Assembly (NCBI GenBank): GCA_946186895.1
Contig: CAMHOW010000023.1
Span: forward strand, 1 to 35,577
Direction: 5' to 3'
From: an uncultured Fibrobacter sp.
GTDB taxonomy: Bacteria; Fibrobacterota; Fibrobacteria; Fibrobacterales; Fibrobacteraceae
DNA: 35,577 nucleotides
Below the pieces are notes generated by a model. It had not been told where the DNA came from. It was given only the letters and a program-made list of their open reading frames with translations, and ran no database searches. How positions within the stretch are numbered: the stretch's first letter is position 1; every line of letters begins with the position of its first letter. The position numbers were made by a program, and so were the translations under genes. Below are positions 7,940-16,940 of the stretch, in pieces.

Positions 7940-10315
7940 ATGTCTAAAAAGTTTGGAAAAGGCTGCATAGGAGTGTTGGCCATAGGGCTTGCATTTCTGT
8001 TTGGATGTACGAGCAGCAGTTCCCCTTCGAACCCCACAATAGATGACGATACCCTATCGAGCGATTCCGGTGATATAGATGGCCAGAATAATCCGAGATC
8101 TTCATCGGCCAAGACGATTCCTGGAACGATTGTTGGTCAGTCTTCGAGTTCTCCTGCTTCTCCTCCGTTCGATATTTCTACTCTGCCGGGCTCATACACT
8201 CCTTCTGGCAACGTGAGTTATAGCATCAGCGGTAAGGCCGCGTTCGGACCTTACCAGACTGGCGCCACAGTCAGTGTCTACGGTTTTGATGCTACTTCTG
8301 GGAAAAAGTCTCCTACGGCGGTAAATTCGAGTGTATCCGATAATCTGGGCGGTTTTTCGTCTCAGGGTTCCATCACTTCTAATTATGCCTCCATAGAAGT
8401 TTCCGGAGCGTACTACAATATCCAGACTATGGATAAAGGCAACATGACGTTGAAAGCTCTCGCGGATATGCGTAGCAAGACTACGGCAAACGTCAATATC
8501 TTAACACGTTTGGCCTATGATCGTACGGTTTACCTGATTGCTAAGGAATCTAAGTCTTTTGAAGAGGCTAAGGCCCAGGCCGAAAAGGAGGTCCTTGCGT
8601 CATTTGCTTTGCTAGACGACGACACGCCCTTTGAAGAGATTACCCTGAATACCAAGGGGCAGGCCGGTGCAAACCTGATTATTGCAACCTTTGTCCTTAC
8701 TGCAAACAATGATATGGCTAGGACTGCTACCATTATCGATGCCATTGCTGCAGATATTGCCAGTGACGGTCACTGGGATGACATGACGATCAAGACAGAA
8801 GTGGCAGATGCCTTCTATTACGTGGACCTGTCTACCATGATGGGAAAATTGCAGAGGGCTATCAAAACCGATGACCTTAAGGTATCGGATTTGGGTCCGG
8901 TTAATTTCTACGGTGTTGTGAATGGCATGGGCCCTTGTAATGACGAAACAGACGGCACTGTGGCAGTCAATTCCAATACCCTGAGTAAGCAGTATCAGAT
9001 GACTTTTGAGTGCAGGGATTCTTCTTGGTACGAAGTTTCTGGTATTGTGGCTTTCAGTAACCAGGTAACCAAGGTCTTGGGAGAATGCAATTCCTCCAAG
9101 GATGGTTCTATTGAAACCTACAACGGCTCCGAAGTAGTGTGTAAGGGTGGTTACTGGCAGGTAATGACCGAGGCGGATAAGCAGAGTGCCGTTGTTGCTA
9201 AGGCTAAAGGCGCCTGTACTTCGTCCAATAATTTGGCGGTAGTGGAGTATGAATCGGCCTATTATCAGTGCCTCAACTCTACATGGACAAAATTGTCCAA
9301 GACCCCCGTGGATTATTCCAAGGGCCGCGCCATGAACAAGAAGCTGGGCCGTGGTATCAATTTTGGTAACTCCTGGGACGCCGAAGGTGCAGGCAGCAAT
9401 GACGGCGGTTGGAGCAACCCCATTCAAGATAACTGGTTTGGAATAGTTAAGAGTGCAGGGTTCAATTCCATAAGGCTCCCGGTTCGTTGGGAGCAGGATG
9501 CCAATGCTAACGGGGGTTCCATTAGTAGTGCAAGAATGAACGCTGTCAAGGCCGACGTTGATCTTGCCATAAAGCAGGGCCTTACGGTTATTATCGATGC
9601 GCACCACCACAATACTCTGAACGATGCTGCCGCAAATTACTCCTCTAATGCTAGCAAGTACAATAGCGAAAAGCAGAAATTCTTGAATATGTGGAAACAG
9701 ATTGCGTCAACGTTTAGCTCCTATTCTAGCAATGTCGTGCTCGAGATCCTGAATGAGCCTCACGATGTGGCGATGGCACAGGTTAATGACCTGATGACCT
9801 CGGCGTACCAGGTAATTCGTCAGAATGCTCCGAACAGTACTATTATGTTTGAATCGGCGGGCTATTCCAAGTTTGCCCAGATTCCGAATTTGAACCTGCC
9901 GAACGATGGCAATATCATTGTTTCGGGCCACTATTACGACCCTTATAACTTTACGCATCAGAACCATGGCTATTCGTACAATGCCAGTGCCACCTTTAGC
10001 GCGACAACGATTGCCAACGATTTCAAGAGCTACGCCAACGCAATCGCAAAGGCGTTCCCAGATAAGAATGGCGGCTGCGTCCCGATAAATATGGGAGAAT
10101 TTGGTGTTAATTCCAGGAGCAACAGTGGAGTCACCGATAGTAAGCGCGCCCCATGGATTGAGGCGGTCATTTCTGCGGCGGAACAGTATGGGTTCTCGTG
10201 GCATTATTGGGCGTTCTCTAATTCTGGTGGTTTTGAGGTCTACAGCGGGTCGTGGGATTCCAACGCAAAGACGGTATTCGATAAATACTTGAGCAAGGCC
10301 TCGGCCGTCAAGTAA
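7940..10315 (+). CDS. GH5 endoglucanase lipoprotein with long N-terminal accessory region
   Basis: The protein has about 791 residues. GGAGG at 7928-7932 selects the ATG at 7940. A signal peptide ends in the lipobox LFGC, so the protein is a lipoprotein, probably displayed at the cell surface. After a Ser-rich linker comes an unassigned module (about residues 75-310: a beta-rich part SISGKAAFGPYQTGA, then a helical part). Three tandem Cys-pair repeats follow (about 330-453), each shaped Cys ... Tyr/Phe-x-Cys-xxxx-Trp. The GH5 catalytic domain starts near 458 (GRAMNKKLGRGINFGNSWD). The acid/base is E606 in LEILNEP and the nucleophile E720 in NMGEFGV, with SWHYWAF as the C-terminal aromatic motif. 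It probably cleaves beta-1,4-glucan; the exact substrate is not decidable. No T9SS-like C-terminus is present. It converges on a paralogous GH5 gene. Confidence 0.9.
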   Translation: MSKKFGKGCIGVLAIGLAFLFGCTSSSSPSNPTIDDDTLSSDSGDIDGQNNPRSSSAKTIPGTIVGQSSSSPASPPFDISTLPGSYTPSGNVSYSISGKAAFGPYQTGATVSVYGFDATSGKKSPTAVNSSVSDNLGGFSSQGSITSNYASIEVSGAYYNIQTMDKGNMTLKALADMRSKTTANVNILTRLAYDRTVYLIAKESKSFEEAKAQAEKEVLASFALLDDDTPFEEITLNTKGQAGANLIIATFVLTANNDMARTATIIDAIAADIASDGHWDDMTIKTEVADAFYYVDLSTMMGKLQRAIKTDDLKVSDLGPVNFYGVVNGMGPCNDETDGTVAVNSNTLSKQYQMTFECRDSSWYEVSGIVAFSNQVTKVLGECNSSKDGSIETYNGSEVVCKGGYWQVMTEADKQSAVVAKAKGACTSSNNLAVVEYESAYYQCLNSTWTKLSKTPVDYSKGRAMNKKLGRGINFGNSWDAEGAGSNDGGWSNPIQDNWFGIVKSAGFNSIRLPVRWEQDANANGGSISSARMNAVKADVDLAIKQGLTVIIDAHHHNTLNDAAANYSSNASKYNSEKQKFLNMWKQIASTFSSYSSNVVLEILNEPHDVAMAQVNDLMTSAYQVIRQNAPNSTIMFESAGYSKFAQIPNLNLPNDGNIIVSGHYYDPYNFTHQNHGYSYNASATFSATTIANDFKSYANAIAKAFPDKNGGCVPINMGEFGVNSRSNSGVTDSKRAPWIEAVISAAEQYGFSWHYWAFSNSGGFEVYSGSWDSNAKTVFDKYLSKASAVK

Positions 10316-10332
10316 TCCCGCATACTGGTACT

Positions 10333-10373
10333 AAAAAAGGCGTTCCCAGAGAGGGATCGCCTTTTATGTTTTA
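10333..10373. terminator. Bidirectional terminator between convergent GH5 genes
   Basis: GGCGTTCCC (10339-10347), loop AGAGA, GGGATCGCC (10353-10361): a 9-bp stem with one mismatch. It is followed by TTTTATGTTTT and preceded by six A's. The A-run provides the T-run on the minus strand, so it can stop both genes. Confidence 0.8.
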
Positions 10374-10388
10374 ACACGCTAAGATATA

Positions 10389-11531
10389 TTATTCAAAGAA
10401 AGCTTCAGGGAATCCTGTATACCATTTTTTATCGTCCCTACTATATGCTTCAAATCCGCCCACCTTGGTAAAGCCCCAATAGTGCCAAGAAATATCCATG
10501 CTTTCAGCAGCTTTGACGGTTTTTTTGGCCCAGAGGGCTTTTTTGGCGGCAGAAGTGACTGAGCCTTCGTTATTGCAACTGCTTTGTGTGCCTTCGCCAC
10601 CGGATACGCCGAACTCACCCATATTCATGGGAACATGCCCGCCATTTACATCGGGGTATAGGGACTGGGCTAACATGACATAGCTTTTCAAGTCGTTGGA
10701 GGCAGTATTGGCGTATTTGGAGTCACCGCCGCATTCATAGCCGTGTCCTTCATGGCTGAAGCTGTAAGGCTCATAATAATGGCCGCTATAAATGATGTTT
10801 CCATCTTCGGGCAAGGTGAGGTATTCGAGGTCGGCAAATTTAGCCGCATGGAAGGCTTCGAACATGATAGTCTTCTTGGGAGCGTTCTTGCGGATAACCT
10901 CGTAGGCGCTCAGCATGATGTCATTTACAATGTCTGCCCCGGCAATGGTGGGTTCATTGAGGATTTCTAGTACCAGCAGGGAATCGGGGAAATTGTTGAG
11001 TTCCTTGGAAACTTGGTCCCACAGGGCCAGGAAGTGTTCCTTTTCGGCCTGGAACAGCGCGGTTGAATCGGGGTTATTGCGATAGGCTCCGTTGCCGTAC
11101 TCGTTGAGAGTCGTATAGTGGTGGAAATTGACCACTACAGCTAGTCCCTGGTCTATGGCCAACTGAATATCTTCTTTTACTCCCTTTAGGCGTTCTGGGT
11201 TGACCGTATGGGTTTGGTAGTCGGAATCCTCGTTCCAGCGCACGGGCAGACGTATCGAGTTAAAGCCTGCTTCCTTGATAATCTTGAAATCGCCATCTTC
11301 GATAGGGTTCCCCCAACCGCCATCCAATTTGCCCCAGCTTTGGGCATCCCAGGAATTACCCAAGTTTATTCCTTTACCGAGCCTTTGGTTCATGGCGCGA
11401 CCCAGGGAGTAGTCTACGGCCACAGGGCCGTTATCCTCTTTTTTTTGCGCTTTTGTGGGAGAACTGCCATCGTCGGAACAGCCGGTGAAGGCTAATCCGA
11501 GGGAAAGGAACAGAAGGGAGAATTTTTTCAT
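10389..11531 (-). CDS. GH5 endoglucanase lipoprotein, single-domain
   Basis: The frame extends upstream to 11570, but the start at 11531 is preferred. It has GAGG five bases upstream and directly begins a lipoprotein signal peptide (MKKFSLLFLSLGL, lipobox FTGC, Cys18). The mature protein (380 residues in all) is a short linker plus one GH5 domain from about residue 40. The acid/base is E193 in LEILNEP, the nucleophile E306 in NMGEFGV, and SWHYWGF is at 348-354. It is clearly a paralogue of the catalytic domain of the convergent 7940-10315 gene: both open with DYSxGRAMNxxLGxGIN and GNSWDA. It lacks the accessory modules of that paralogue. The likely role is surface or periplasm-facing hydrolysis of beta-glucan. 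It is divergent from the six-gene envelope operon, with a large palindrome between them. Confidence 0.9.
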   Translation of the reverse strand: MKKFSLLFLSLGLAFTGCSDDGSSPTKAQKKEDNGPVAVDYSLGRAMNQRLGKGINLGNSWDAQSWGKLDGGWGNPIEDGDFKIIKEAGFNSIRLPVRWNEDSDYQTHTVNPERLKGVKEDIQLAIDQGLAVVVNFHHYTTLNEYGNGAYRNNPDSTALFQAEKEHFLALWDQVSKELNNFPDSLLVLEILNEPTIAGADIVNDIMLSAYEVIRKNAPKKTIMFEAFHAAKFADLEYLTLPEDGNIIYSGHYYEPYSFSHEGHGYECGGDSKYANTASNDLKSYVMLAQSLYPDVNGGHVPMNMGEFGVSGGEGTQSSCNNEGSVTSAAKKALWAKKTVKAAESMDISWHYWGFTKVGGFEAYSRDDKKWYTGFPEAFFE

Positions 11532-11591
11532 AAAAACCTCGATTATAAGCAGAAAATAGAATAATTGCATTTGGCCAGGTCAGTAACCGCA

Positions 11592-11627
11592 AAAACAATG
11601 TGTTTACCTAGGAAAACACTTTGTTTT
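11592..11627. promoter_or_regulatory. 36-bp near-perfect palindrome, candidate shared operator
   Basis: Centred at 11609.5 on CCTAGG, 16 of 18 base pairs are symmetrical. The left arm is AAAACAATGTGTTT (11592-11605) and the right arm is AAACACTTTGTTTT (11614-11627). It lies 61 bases upstream of the GH5 start on the minus strand and about 45 bases upstream of a TATATTTT box on the plus strand. No T-run geometry fits a terminator. An operator for a dimeric regulator controlling both divergent units is the simplest reading. Confidence 0.5.
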
Positions 11628-11671
11628 AAGCCCTGAAAAACAAATATTTTAAAAAATTTTAAATATGAGTG

Positions 11672-11679
11672 TATATTTT
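11672..11679 (+). promoter_or_regulatory. Candidate -7 box of the six-gene operon
   Basis: TATATTTT lies in a very AT-rich stretch 66 bases before the first gene and resembles the TATATTT boxes found upstream of other genes here. No clear -33 TTG is seen. TTGGAG at 11735-11740 is the ribosome binding site of the first gene. Confidence 0.35.
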
Positions 11680-11744
11680 AAGTTAGGTGTATCCTATCTT
11701 AGAAAAACAAGTTATATTATAGGCGATTTGTTTTTTGGAGAAAT

Positions 11745-12500
11745 TTGACCAATATGAATGGAAATTTTTGCCGAATGCTATGCTGCAGCGTATTGATATC
11801 GCTGTTGTGGACGTCCTTATCTTTCGCTGGCTACTATGGGTTCAGCGATTATCGTGATAGAGACCAATACCGCTTTGCGACAAAAGAGGCTAAGCCGTTC
11901 CGACCGGATAAGGAGGTTGTGACGGTGGTGATGCGCGAGGCTATTCCCCGCGGCGGTGGATATACCTACCAGTACCCCCGTGAAAACCCCGAACCGATCC
12001 TCACCGATAAGTATGCTATGGAAGGCGCTCTTTCCATGGAAATTGAACTTATTGCCAGTGACTATTCTGGTGTGGCTATCTGTATCGCTGGTTCCGTGGA
12101 CTTGACTCCGTACCTGGAAGAAGGCGTCCTGGAGTTCTGGATCAAGGGTGCCCAGGGCGGTGAGAACGCCTTGTTCGTGCTCGTGGACGATGGTGTCAAG
12201 AGTAACGGCGAATCCTTACAGGTAAAGCTCCGTTCCAAGAGTCTTGGCGAGATCACCACGGAATGGAAGCATTTTAGCATTCCTCTGAAGCTGTTTGGTA
12301 TGACCGGTGTGTATTGGGATGCCAAGAACACTCGCGAAGTCATGCTGCCCTTCAGCTGGGCCAACTTCAAGGGTTTCCGTCTCGAAGTCCGTAAAGATGA
12401 AAACGAGTCCTTCAAGGTTTGGATTGATGATATTGTAATCAAGAAACACGGCAAGCCGTACGAAGGCCCGGCCAACTATCCGTTCCGGAACGAGATTTAA
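11745..12500 (+). CDS. Secreted protein with carbohydrate-binding-like jelly-roll domain
   Basis: Up to 251 residues. TTGGAG (11735-11740) is four bases from the TTG at 11745 and 13 from the in-frame ATG at 11754, so the start is uncertain by three codons. A signal peptide ends near SLSFAG. The remainder reads as one beta-rich domain (about residues 85-240), with the alternating pattern of a galactose-binding-like or CBM11/CBM30-like jelly roll: LEFWIKGA, LFVLVDDG, EWKHFSIPL, FKGFRLEVR and a terminal FKVWIDDIVI. That last WIDDI(V)-type strand is common in such domains. No catalytic motif is seen. It is the first gene of a six-gene operon, nine bases before the first barrel gene. I infer a glycan-binding exported protein; the domain family cannot be fixed by eye. 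Confidence 0.65.
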   Translation: MTNMNGNFCRMLCCSVLISLLWTSLSFAGYYGFSDYRDRDQYRFATKEAKPFRPDKEVVTVVMREAIPRGGGYTYQYPRENPEPILTDKYAMEGALSMEIELIASDYSGVAICIAGSVDLTPYLEEGVLEFWIKGAQGGENALFVLVDDGVKSNGESLQVKLRSKSLGEITTEWKHFSIPLKLFGMTGVYWDAKNTREVMLPFSWANFKGFRLEVRKDENESFKVWIDDIVIKKHGKPYEGPANYPFRNEI

Positions 12501-12509
12501 GGGGTTTTT

Positions 12510-14741
12510 ATGCGCAAACTATTATCTGTATTTACCCTAGTTCTTCTGGCAAGCTCGGCATGGGCTTTGCCTCCCCAGTTGCAGTTGGATTCCATCAATG
12601 CTTCCTTGGATACTCTTTCGAGCAACATGGAATCGACGCTTCTTGGTAAAGACGACCTTCCGTTGGCTGTTTCGGGTTACATGGCCTTCCGTCTTAAGAA
12701 TTTCCACTATTCTGAACGGAGCGCCTGGGTTCGAGATGACTTGGCCCGTACCGCTGTGGATGCCATGTTGAACGTGAACATTGTGGCCATGCCCAATTCC
12801 TACATCACTTTGTTCACCAACCTGCTGTTCCCCTTTGATTTGACGGGTCTTTACGCCAATAGTCTTGGTAAGCAGCCTACGGGCGTACCGACCAATGACG
12901 AACGCGTCATGTACGACCATTCCACGGACTTCTACTCTGCGTCGATTAACGAGGAGTTGAACGTTGGCGTTGACATTCGCGCCGGTGTTTTTGGTGCATA
13001 TGTGACCGCCGGCGGCGTGATTTGGGCCAACACCTCTCCCCTGGCCATGTGGGAACGTGAGACCAACCCCCGTTTTGCTTGGCAGTACGAACTGTTTGAA
13101 GATGAAAAGACTGTAAGTACCTACTATAAAGAAAAGTCCTTCAAACCCGTGAAAGAAGGTGGTCGTGCCTTCTGGACCAACCGTTCTTTCGGTGGTGTCT
13201 ATGCCAACGTTTACCAGCTGCCCTTTGATATGCACGCCCAGTTCCTGGTTTCCCAGCCTGCCGATATGGATGTGGGCACTCGCGACGGTCTTCGCATGTA
13301 TGGCGGTCAGCCCGGCGAACTTGAAATGTCGGGTGGCTACGATTACCGCGGTAGCGTCTATGCGGCCCGTTTGGCCAAGGACAAGATAGCCGATAATTTG
13401 ACCGTTGGCTTGAACTACATGGGAGTGGTTTTTGACGACGCTATCATTTACGAGCCGGAATTCCGTAACCAGTGGATTAAGGAAGGGTACGCCCCGACTA
13501 TGCTGAATACCCATGTGGGAACAGTCGATGTTCGTGGTAACGTGACTCCCAAGCTGTACGTGATGGCCGATGTGGCTGTGAGCGCCACGGATTCTTCCAT
13601 CTACTACCAGTCCGCAGAAGTGGCTGGGTACTCCGAGACAAACCCCAGCTCTGGCTATTCCAGCGAAACCCATGAATCTTCTATGAATACCCCGCAGGTG
13701 GGCGTCTACGTGAAGGTCCAGAGCAAGTACCTCGAAGGTTGGCCCATGACTTTGGAAGCTGTTTACCTGCCTCCGGAGTTCTATTCCCCCTACTCTTTGA
13801 GCAACCCCTCCCGTTTCCCGGGCTGGCGCAAGAGCGAAACCTACCTGAATGCCGGTTCTCTTCGCTATGGTCCGAATATGGCCGGCTTGAACTTGAAAAT
13901 TGAACCCACCTTCAACCGAGGCTACTTTGACGTTCAGTATGGTCAGCATCGTCAGATTGAAGAGGGCGATGATGCTATCATGTTCAACTACCGCCTAAAC
14001 GGACGTAACATGTGGGAAAGCTCGAATTCCTGGACAAAGCATAAGCCCCTGTTCATTGCCGACTCCGGTAATGCAAGTGGTCCTCATTATGTGGCCCGTG
14101 CCGGTTCTGATCTTGCTACGGCAGATGGAATCAAGCAGTATCGTCGCAATGGCGGTCTCTGGGGTGGTACTTGGGAACTTTGGGAATCCTTCGTTGCCTA
14201 TGACAACGCTTCCCAGATTACGGAAGGCGATATTCCGACCCATGCCAAGTGGTCTAGCTACTTCTCCTTCATGGGTGGCTATGATATCGGTCACTGGATC
14301 GGTACGGACCGTAATGTCATGATGACGGGTTATTTGGCCATGTCGGGTATTTCTACGACAATCGCTCCTATTGCCTACAGTGAAAAGCAAAACGACATGT
14401 TGATGACTAGCTTCTATGGGCAGTTTGAGCCGGCCGTTGCGGTATTCCCGTCGTTCCACATGGTGGGCATCTTGGGCATGGAAACCTTCCGTTCCGAGAA
14501 GGCCTATGTCTTGCAGCAGTATTCTAATTCGACTAAGGGTATTCCCACGAACATCTACTACTTCAAGAAGGCTCCTATCAATTACCTCGAAACGGCCGTG
14601 GGTCTCGGCTTTGACTGGGATTTGGCGGGTCGTGTAGGTTTGCATGTCCGTTATAAGTATATGACTCATTCCGATGAGACTGCTCCCGAGAATGATTTCC
14701 ACTTCCACTATATTTCCGCCGAAACAAAGGCCTGGTTCTAA
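12510..14741 (+). CDS. Large outer-membrane beta-barrel protein, first of three in the operon
   Basis: 743 residues. A signal peptide (MRKLLSVFTLVLLASSAWA) is followed by a short heptad-like segment (QLQLDSINASLDTLSSNM). The rest has the alternating hydrophobic/polar, Tyr/Gly/Asn-rich pattern of transmembrane beta strands throughout. It ends in ETKAWF with a terminal Phe, as needed for recognition by the BAM complex. No plug, TonB box or known enzyme motif is recognised. It is less similar to the next two barrels than they are to each other, but shares length and N-terminal layout. The gene starts nine bases after the jelly-roll gene. The role is unknown; a porin or an adhesion scaffold for glucan is possible. 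Confidence 0.65.
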   Translation: MRKLLSVFTLVLLASSAWALPPQLQLDSINASLDTLSSNMESTLLGKDDLPLAVSGYMAFRLKNFHYSERSAWVRDDLARTAVDAMLNVNIVAMPNSYITLFTNLLFPFDLTGLYANSLGKQPTGVPTNDERVMYDHSTDFYSASINEELNVGVDIRAGVFGAYVTAGGVIWANTSPLAMWERETNPRFAWQYELFEDEKTVSTYYKEKSFKPVKEGGRAFWTNRSFGGVYANVYQLPFDMHAQFLVSQPADMDVGTRDGLRMYGGQPGELEMSGGYDYRGSVYAARLAKDKIADNLTVGLNYMGVVFDDAIIYEPEFRNQWIKEGYAPTMLNTHVGTVDVRGNVTPKLYVMADVAVSATDSSIYYQSAEVAGYSETNPSSGYSSETHESSMNTPQVGVYVKVQSKYLEGWPMTLEAVYLPPEFYSPYSLSNPSRFPGWRKSETYLNAGSLRYGPNMAGLNLKIEPTFNRGYFDVQYGQHRQIEEGDDAIMFNYRLNGRNMWESSNSWTKHKPLFIADSGNASGPHYVARAGSDLATADGIKQYRRNGGLWGGTWELWESFVAYDNASQITEGDIPTHAKWSSYFSFMGGYDIGHWIGTDRNVMMTGYLAMSGISTTIAPIAYSEKQNDMLMTSFYGQFEPAVAVFPSFHMVGILGMETFRSEKAYVLQQYSNSTKGIPTNIYYFKKAPINYLETAVGLGFDWDLAGRVGLHVRYKYMTHSDETAPENDFHFHYISAETKAWF

Positions 14742-14756
14742 GGGAGGGGGGTAAAG

Positions 14757-16925
14757 ATGAATATGAAGATAAGTGTATTTGCACTCCTGATGGCTGCGGC
14801 GATGGCATCTGCCAGTGCCGTGGCGGATAATCAAAAGACTTTGGATGCCAAGGCGGATTCGGCGCTTGCTAAGCGTGGTGTTGAAATTGGAGGTAGCATT
14901 CGGGCGGTGGCCCAACGGTCCTCTTTCGATACGGACCAGGATGCTGCAGGCATCAACAAGATGCCGGATGTTGAACGCAACGAATTTGTCAGTGCCGATC
15001 TTGATTTCAGGTTCCGCCCGTATGAGAATGTCCGTGCCAACGTGATGATGCGCTTGGGCGGCGGCATGCAGGAATACTTTGCGGCTGCCTCTAAGACTTT
15101 GTCTGTGGAGTGGATTAATGTCGAGGGCAATGTGGGGAATTCCTTCTACTGGGTGGCGGGTGATTTCCGCCAGCAGTACTCGCCTTTGACCTTGTTCTTG
15201 CCGGGCATTGACGTCATGTACGAGCCCTTGATTTTTGCCCGTAAGCGTCACATGGCCCAGAAACAGCAGTTAATCGAAGGCAACCAGCGCAACCTGCAAG
15301 GTGTCAATCTGCAATTCCGCCAGGAACTGAACCCCATGCTGGGCGAGGTTCGCGCTGAAGCCTTGCTTGCTCGTGTCAACCGTACCGCGGTGCTGGACTT
15401 TACCGGTGCCGAGGGTAACATCATTGTTGATGGAGGCGTTCCGGGTGCGACCCAGGCTTCTAATATGGATAAGTGGCTGGCTGCTGGTAACTTGGAATTG
15501 CTTCCCATGTCCAAGAATGTATATGTCGGTTTGACCCCCATGTATATTTTTGACAACGAGGATTCCTATAGCTACACGTACCGCCATCCGGAAAGGGAGC
15601 TTGGTCAGCCCTATGTTCGGGAATCTATCAACCCCTTTGATGTAGATGCTCAGGAGACCATGGTGGTGAGCGGTCGTTTGGGTGCTGACGTGTCGAGCAT
15701 TCTAGGCCAAAAGAATCTGATTGCAGATGTTGTAGGTGAATACGCCATGTCTAGCGACAAGGTATACACCCATATCTCTACGCAGAATGGAACAGACGAA
15801 AATGGTGAACCTGTTTTCGTGGACAACGTATCTGATGAGAATCTGACGGGTGCCGCCATTCTTGCCACGATGAATGTTGGTTACAAGGCGGATAGCTGGA
15901 ACGCTATTTTGACAGTTAACGGTATTCGCAATGACAGCAACTGGTTCAACAATTTGGCTCAGTCTCCTAGTTTCTTTGCCCAGCGCATCTTGAATTCCGA
16001 TAAGGACGGAAGCACGGTAAGGTATGGCGTCCATTCGCCCCTGTATTCCAGTTTTGACGCCCTTTATAATTTTGCTCCCAAGTTCTCTCCGGTAGCGACA
16101 ACTCTTGCTACCGATGACAACGCTTTTGGTGGTGGCCAATCTGAAAGTTACAACATTGCTCCCTACAATAAGAATTCTTGGGGAACCAATGTCTATACCC
16201 GTTCTCAGCTCGCCCTGCTTGAAACCCTGAATGACCCGACTCTGCAGTTGGCTTTGCCTAACGGACTTGCCACTTCGAACCGGTTGGGCGCCCAGGCTGT
16301 GGGCGTGTTCGGCTGGAAGGACTATGCTGAAGTTCAGGCCTTGTTCACCATGTTGCAGCAGGTCAACCCGGTGCTTGGTTTTGAAAAGGTTTCCTATACG
16401 GAGTACGGTGGTGGAGCCAAGCTGGACGTGTTTAAGCTGATTGGTTTCTCCAAGCCGCTGGAAATTTCTGGTTCCTATAAGCATTCTGAACGCAAGGCTG
16501 ATCTGGATGCCGCTGTGGTGGGCGCTTCCGGAACAGGTGAGTTCAAGAGCGACTTCATCAACGCTGGGCTGTATGTTCAGTTCTTGCCCCGTTTAGGGTT
16601 TGCCGCTGGATTCCAGATGATTAACAGTGAATACAACGATGTCGGCGCCGATTACCGTTGGTCTACAGCTCCCTTGATGAAGGGCAAGCAGATGCAGTGG
16701 ATGGCCGGATTCGATTATACCGTGGCCGAGAACGCATGGCTTTCTATCAACTTCGGTATGATCAACGTCGAGAATGAATACAATACGGCATCCCTCGTTG
16801 CCGCCGGTTCGGGTGGAGCTATAAACCTGCCTGATTACTATGATGTTGCTAACGATCCTGCTGGTAGTTTTAAGAGCAAGTTCTCTCAAACTCTTATGGA
16901 AGCTTCCATTAATGTGGAATTTTAA
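14757..16925 (+). CDS. Large outer-membrane beta-barrel protein, second of three
   Basis: 722 residues. The signal peptide ends near SASAVA; a short polar helix (QKTLDAKADSALAKRG) precedes a long series of predicted beta strands, ending in INVEF with terminal Phe. It shares blocks with the next gene: YSPLTLF, then EPLIFARKR with an RN...LQGVN block, and later a LxDPTxxLAxPxGLAT segment. These shared blocks show a duplication within the operon. GGGAGGGGGG upstream of the ATG is a strong ribosome binding site. No enzymatic motif or TonB box is seen. It is probably a trimeric or monomeric porin or a surface-binding barrel. Confidence 0.68.
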   Translation: MNMKISVFALLMAAAMASASAVADNQKTLDAKADSALAKRGVEIGGSIRAVAQRSSFDTDQDAAGINKMPDVERNEFVSADLDFRFRPYENVRANVMMRLGGGMQEYFAAASKTLSVEWINVEGNVGNSFYWVAGDFRQQYSPLTLFLPGIDVMYEPLIFARKRHMAQKQQLIEGNQRNLQGVNLQFRQELNPMLGEVRAEALLARVNRTAVLDFTGAEGNIIVDGGVPGATQASNMDKWLAAGNLELLPMSKNVYVGLTPMYIFDNEDSYSYTYRHPERELGQPYVRESINPFDVDAQETMVVSGRLGADVSSILGQKNLIADVVGEYAMSSDKVYTHISTQNGTDENGEPVFVDNVSDENLTGAAILATMNVGYKADSWNAILTVNGIRNDSNWFNNLAQSPSFFAQRILNSDKDGSTVRYGVHSPLYSSFDALYNFAPKFSPVATTLATDDNAFGGGQSESYNIAPYNKNSWGTNVYTRSQLALLETLNDPTLQLALPNGLATSNRLGAQAVGVFGWKDYAEVQALFTMLQQVNPVLGFEKVSYTEYGGGAKLDVFKLIGFSKPLEISGSYKHSERKADLDAAVVGASGTGEFKSDFINAGLYVQFLPRLGFAAGFQMINSEYNDVGADYRWSTAPLMKGKQMQWMAGFDYTVAENAWLSINFGMINVENEYNTASLVAAGSGGAINLPDYYDVANDPAGSFKSKFSQTLMEASINVEF

Positions 16926-16940
16926 TGGGGGGTAATCAAG

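Noticed and set aside
11532..11744. Possible tRNA or small RNA in the divergent gap
   Set aside because: No cloverleaf or terminator-bounded unit could be folded; the only strong structure is the palindrome at 11592-11627.
12537..15251. Two long minus-strand frames (12537-13949 and 13995-15251) over the barrel genes
   Set aside because: Antisense to signal-peptide-bearing barrel genes, without start signals or domains of their own.
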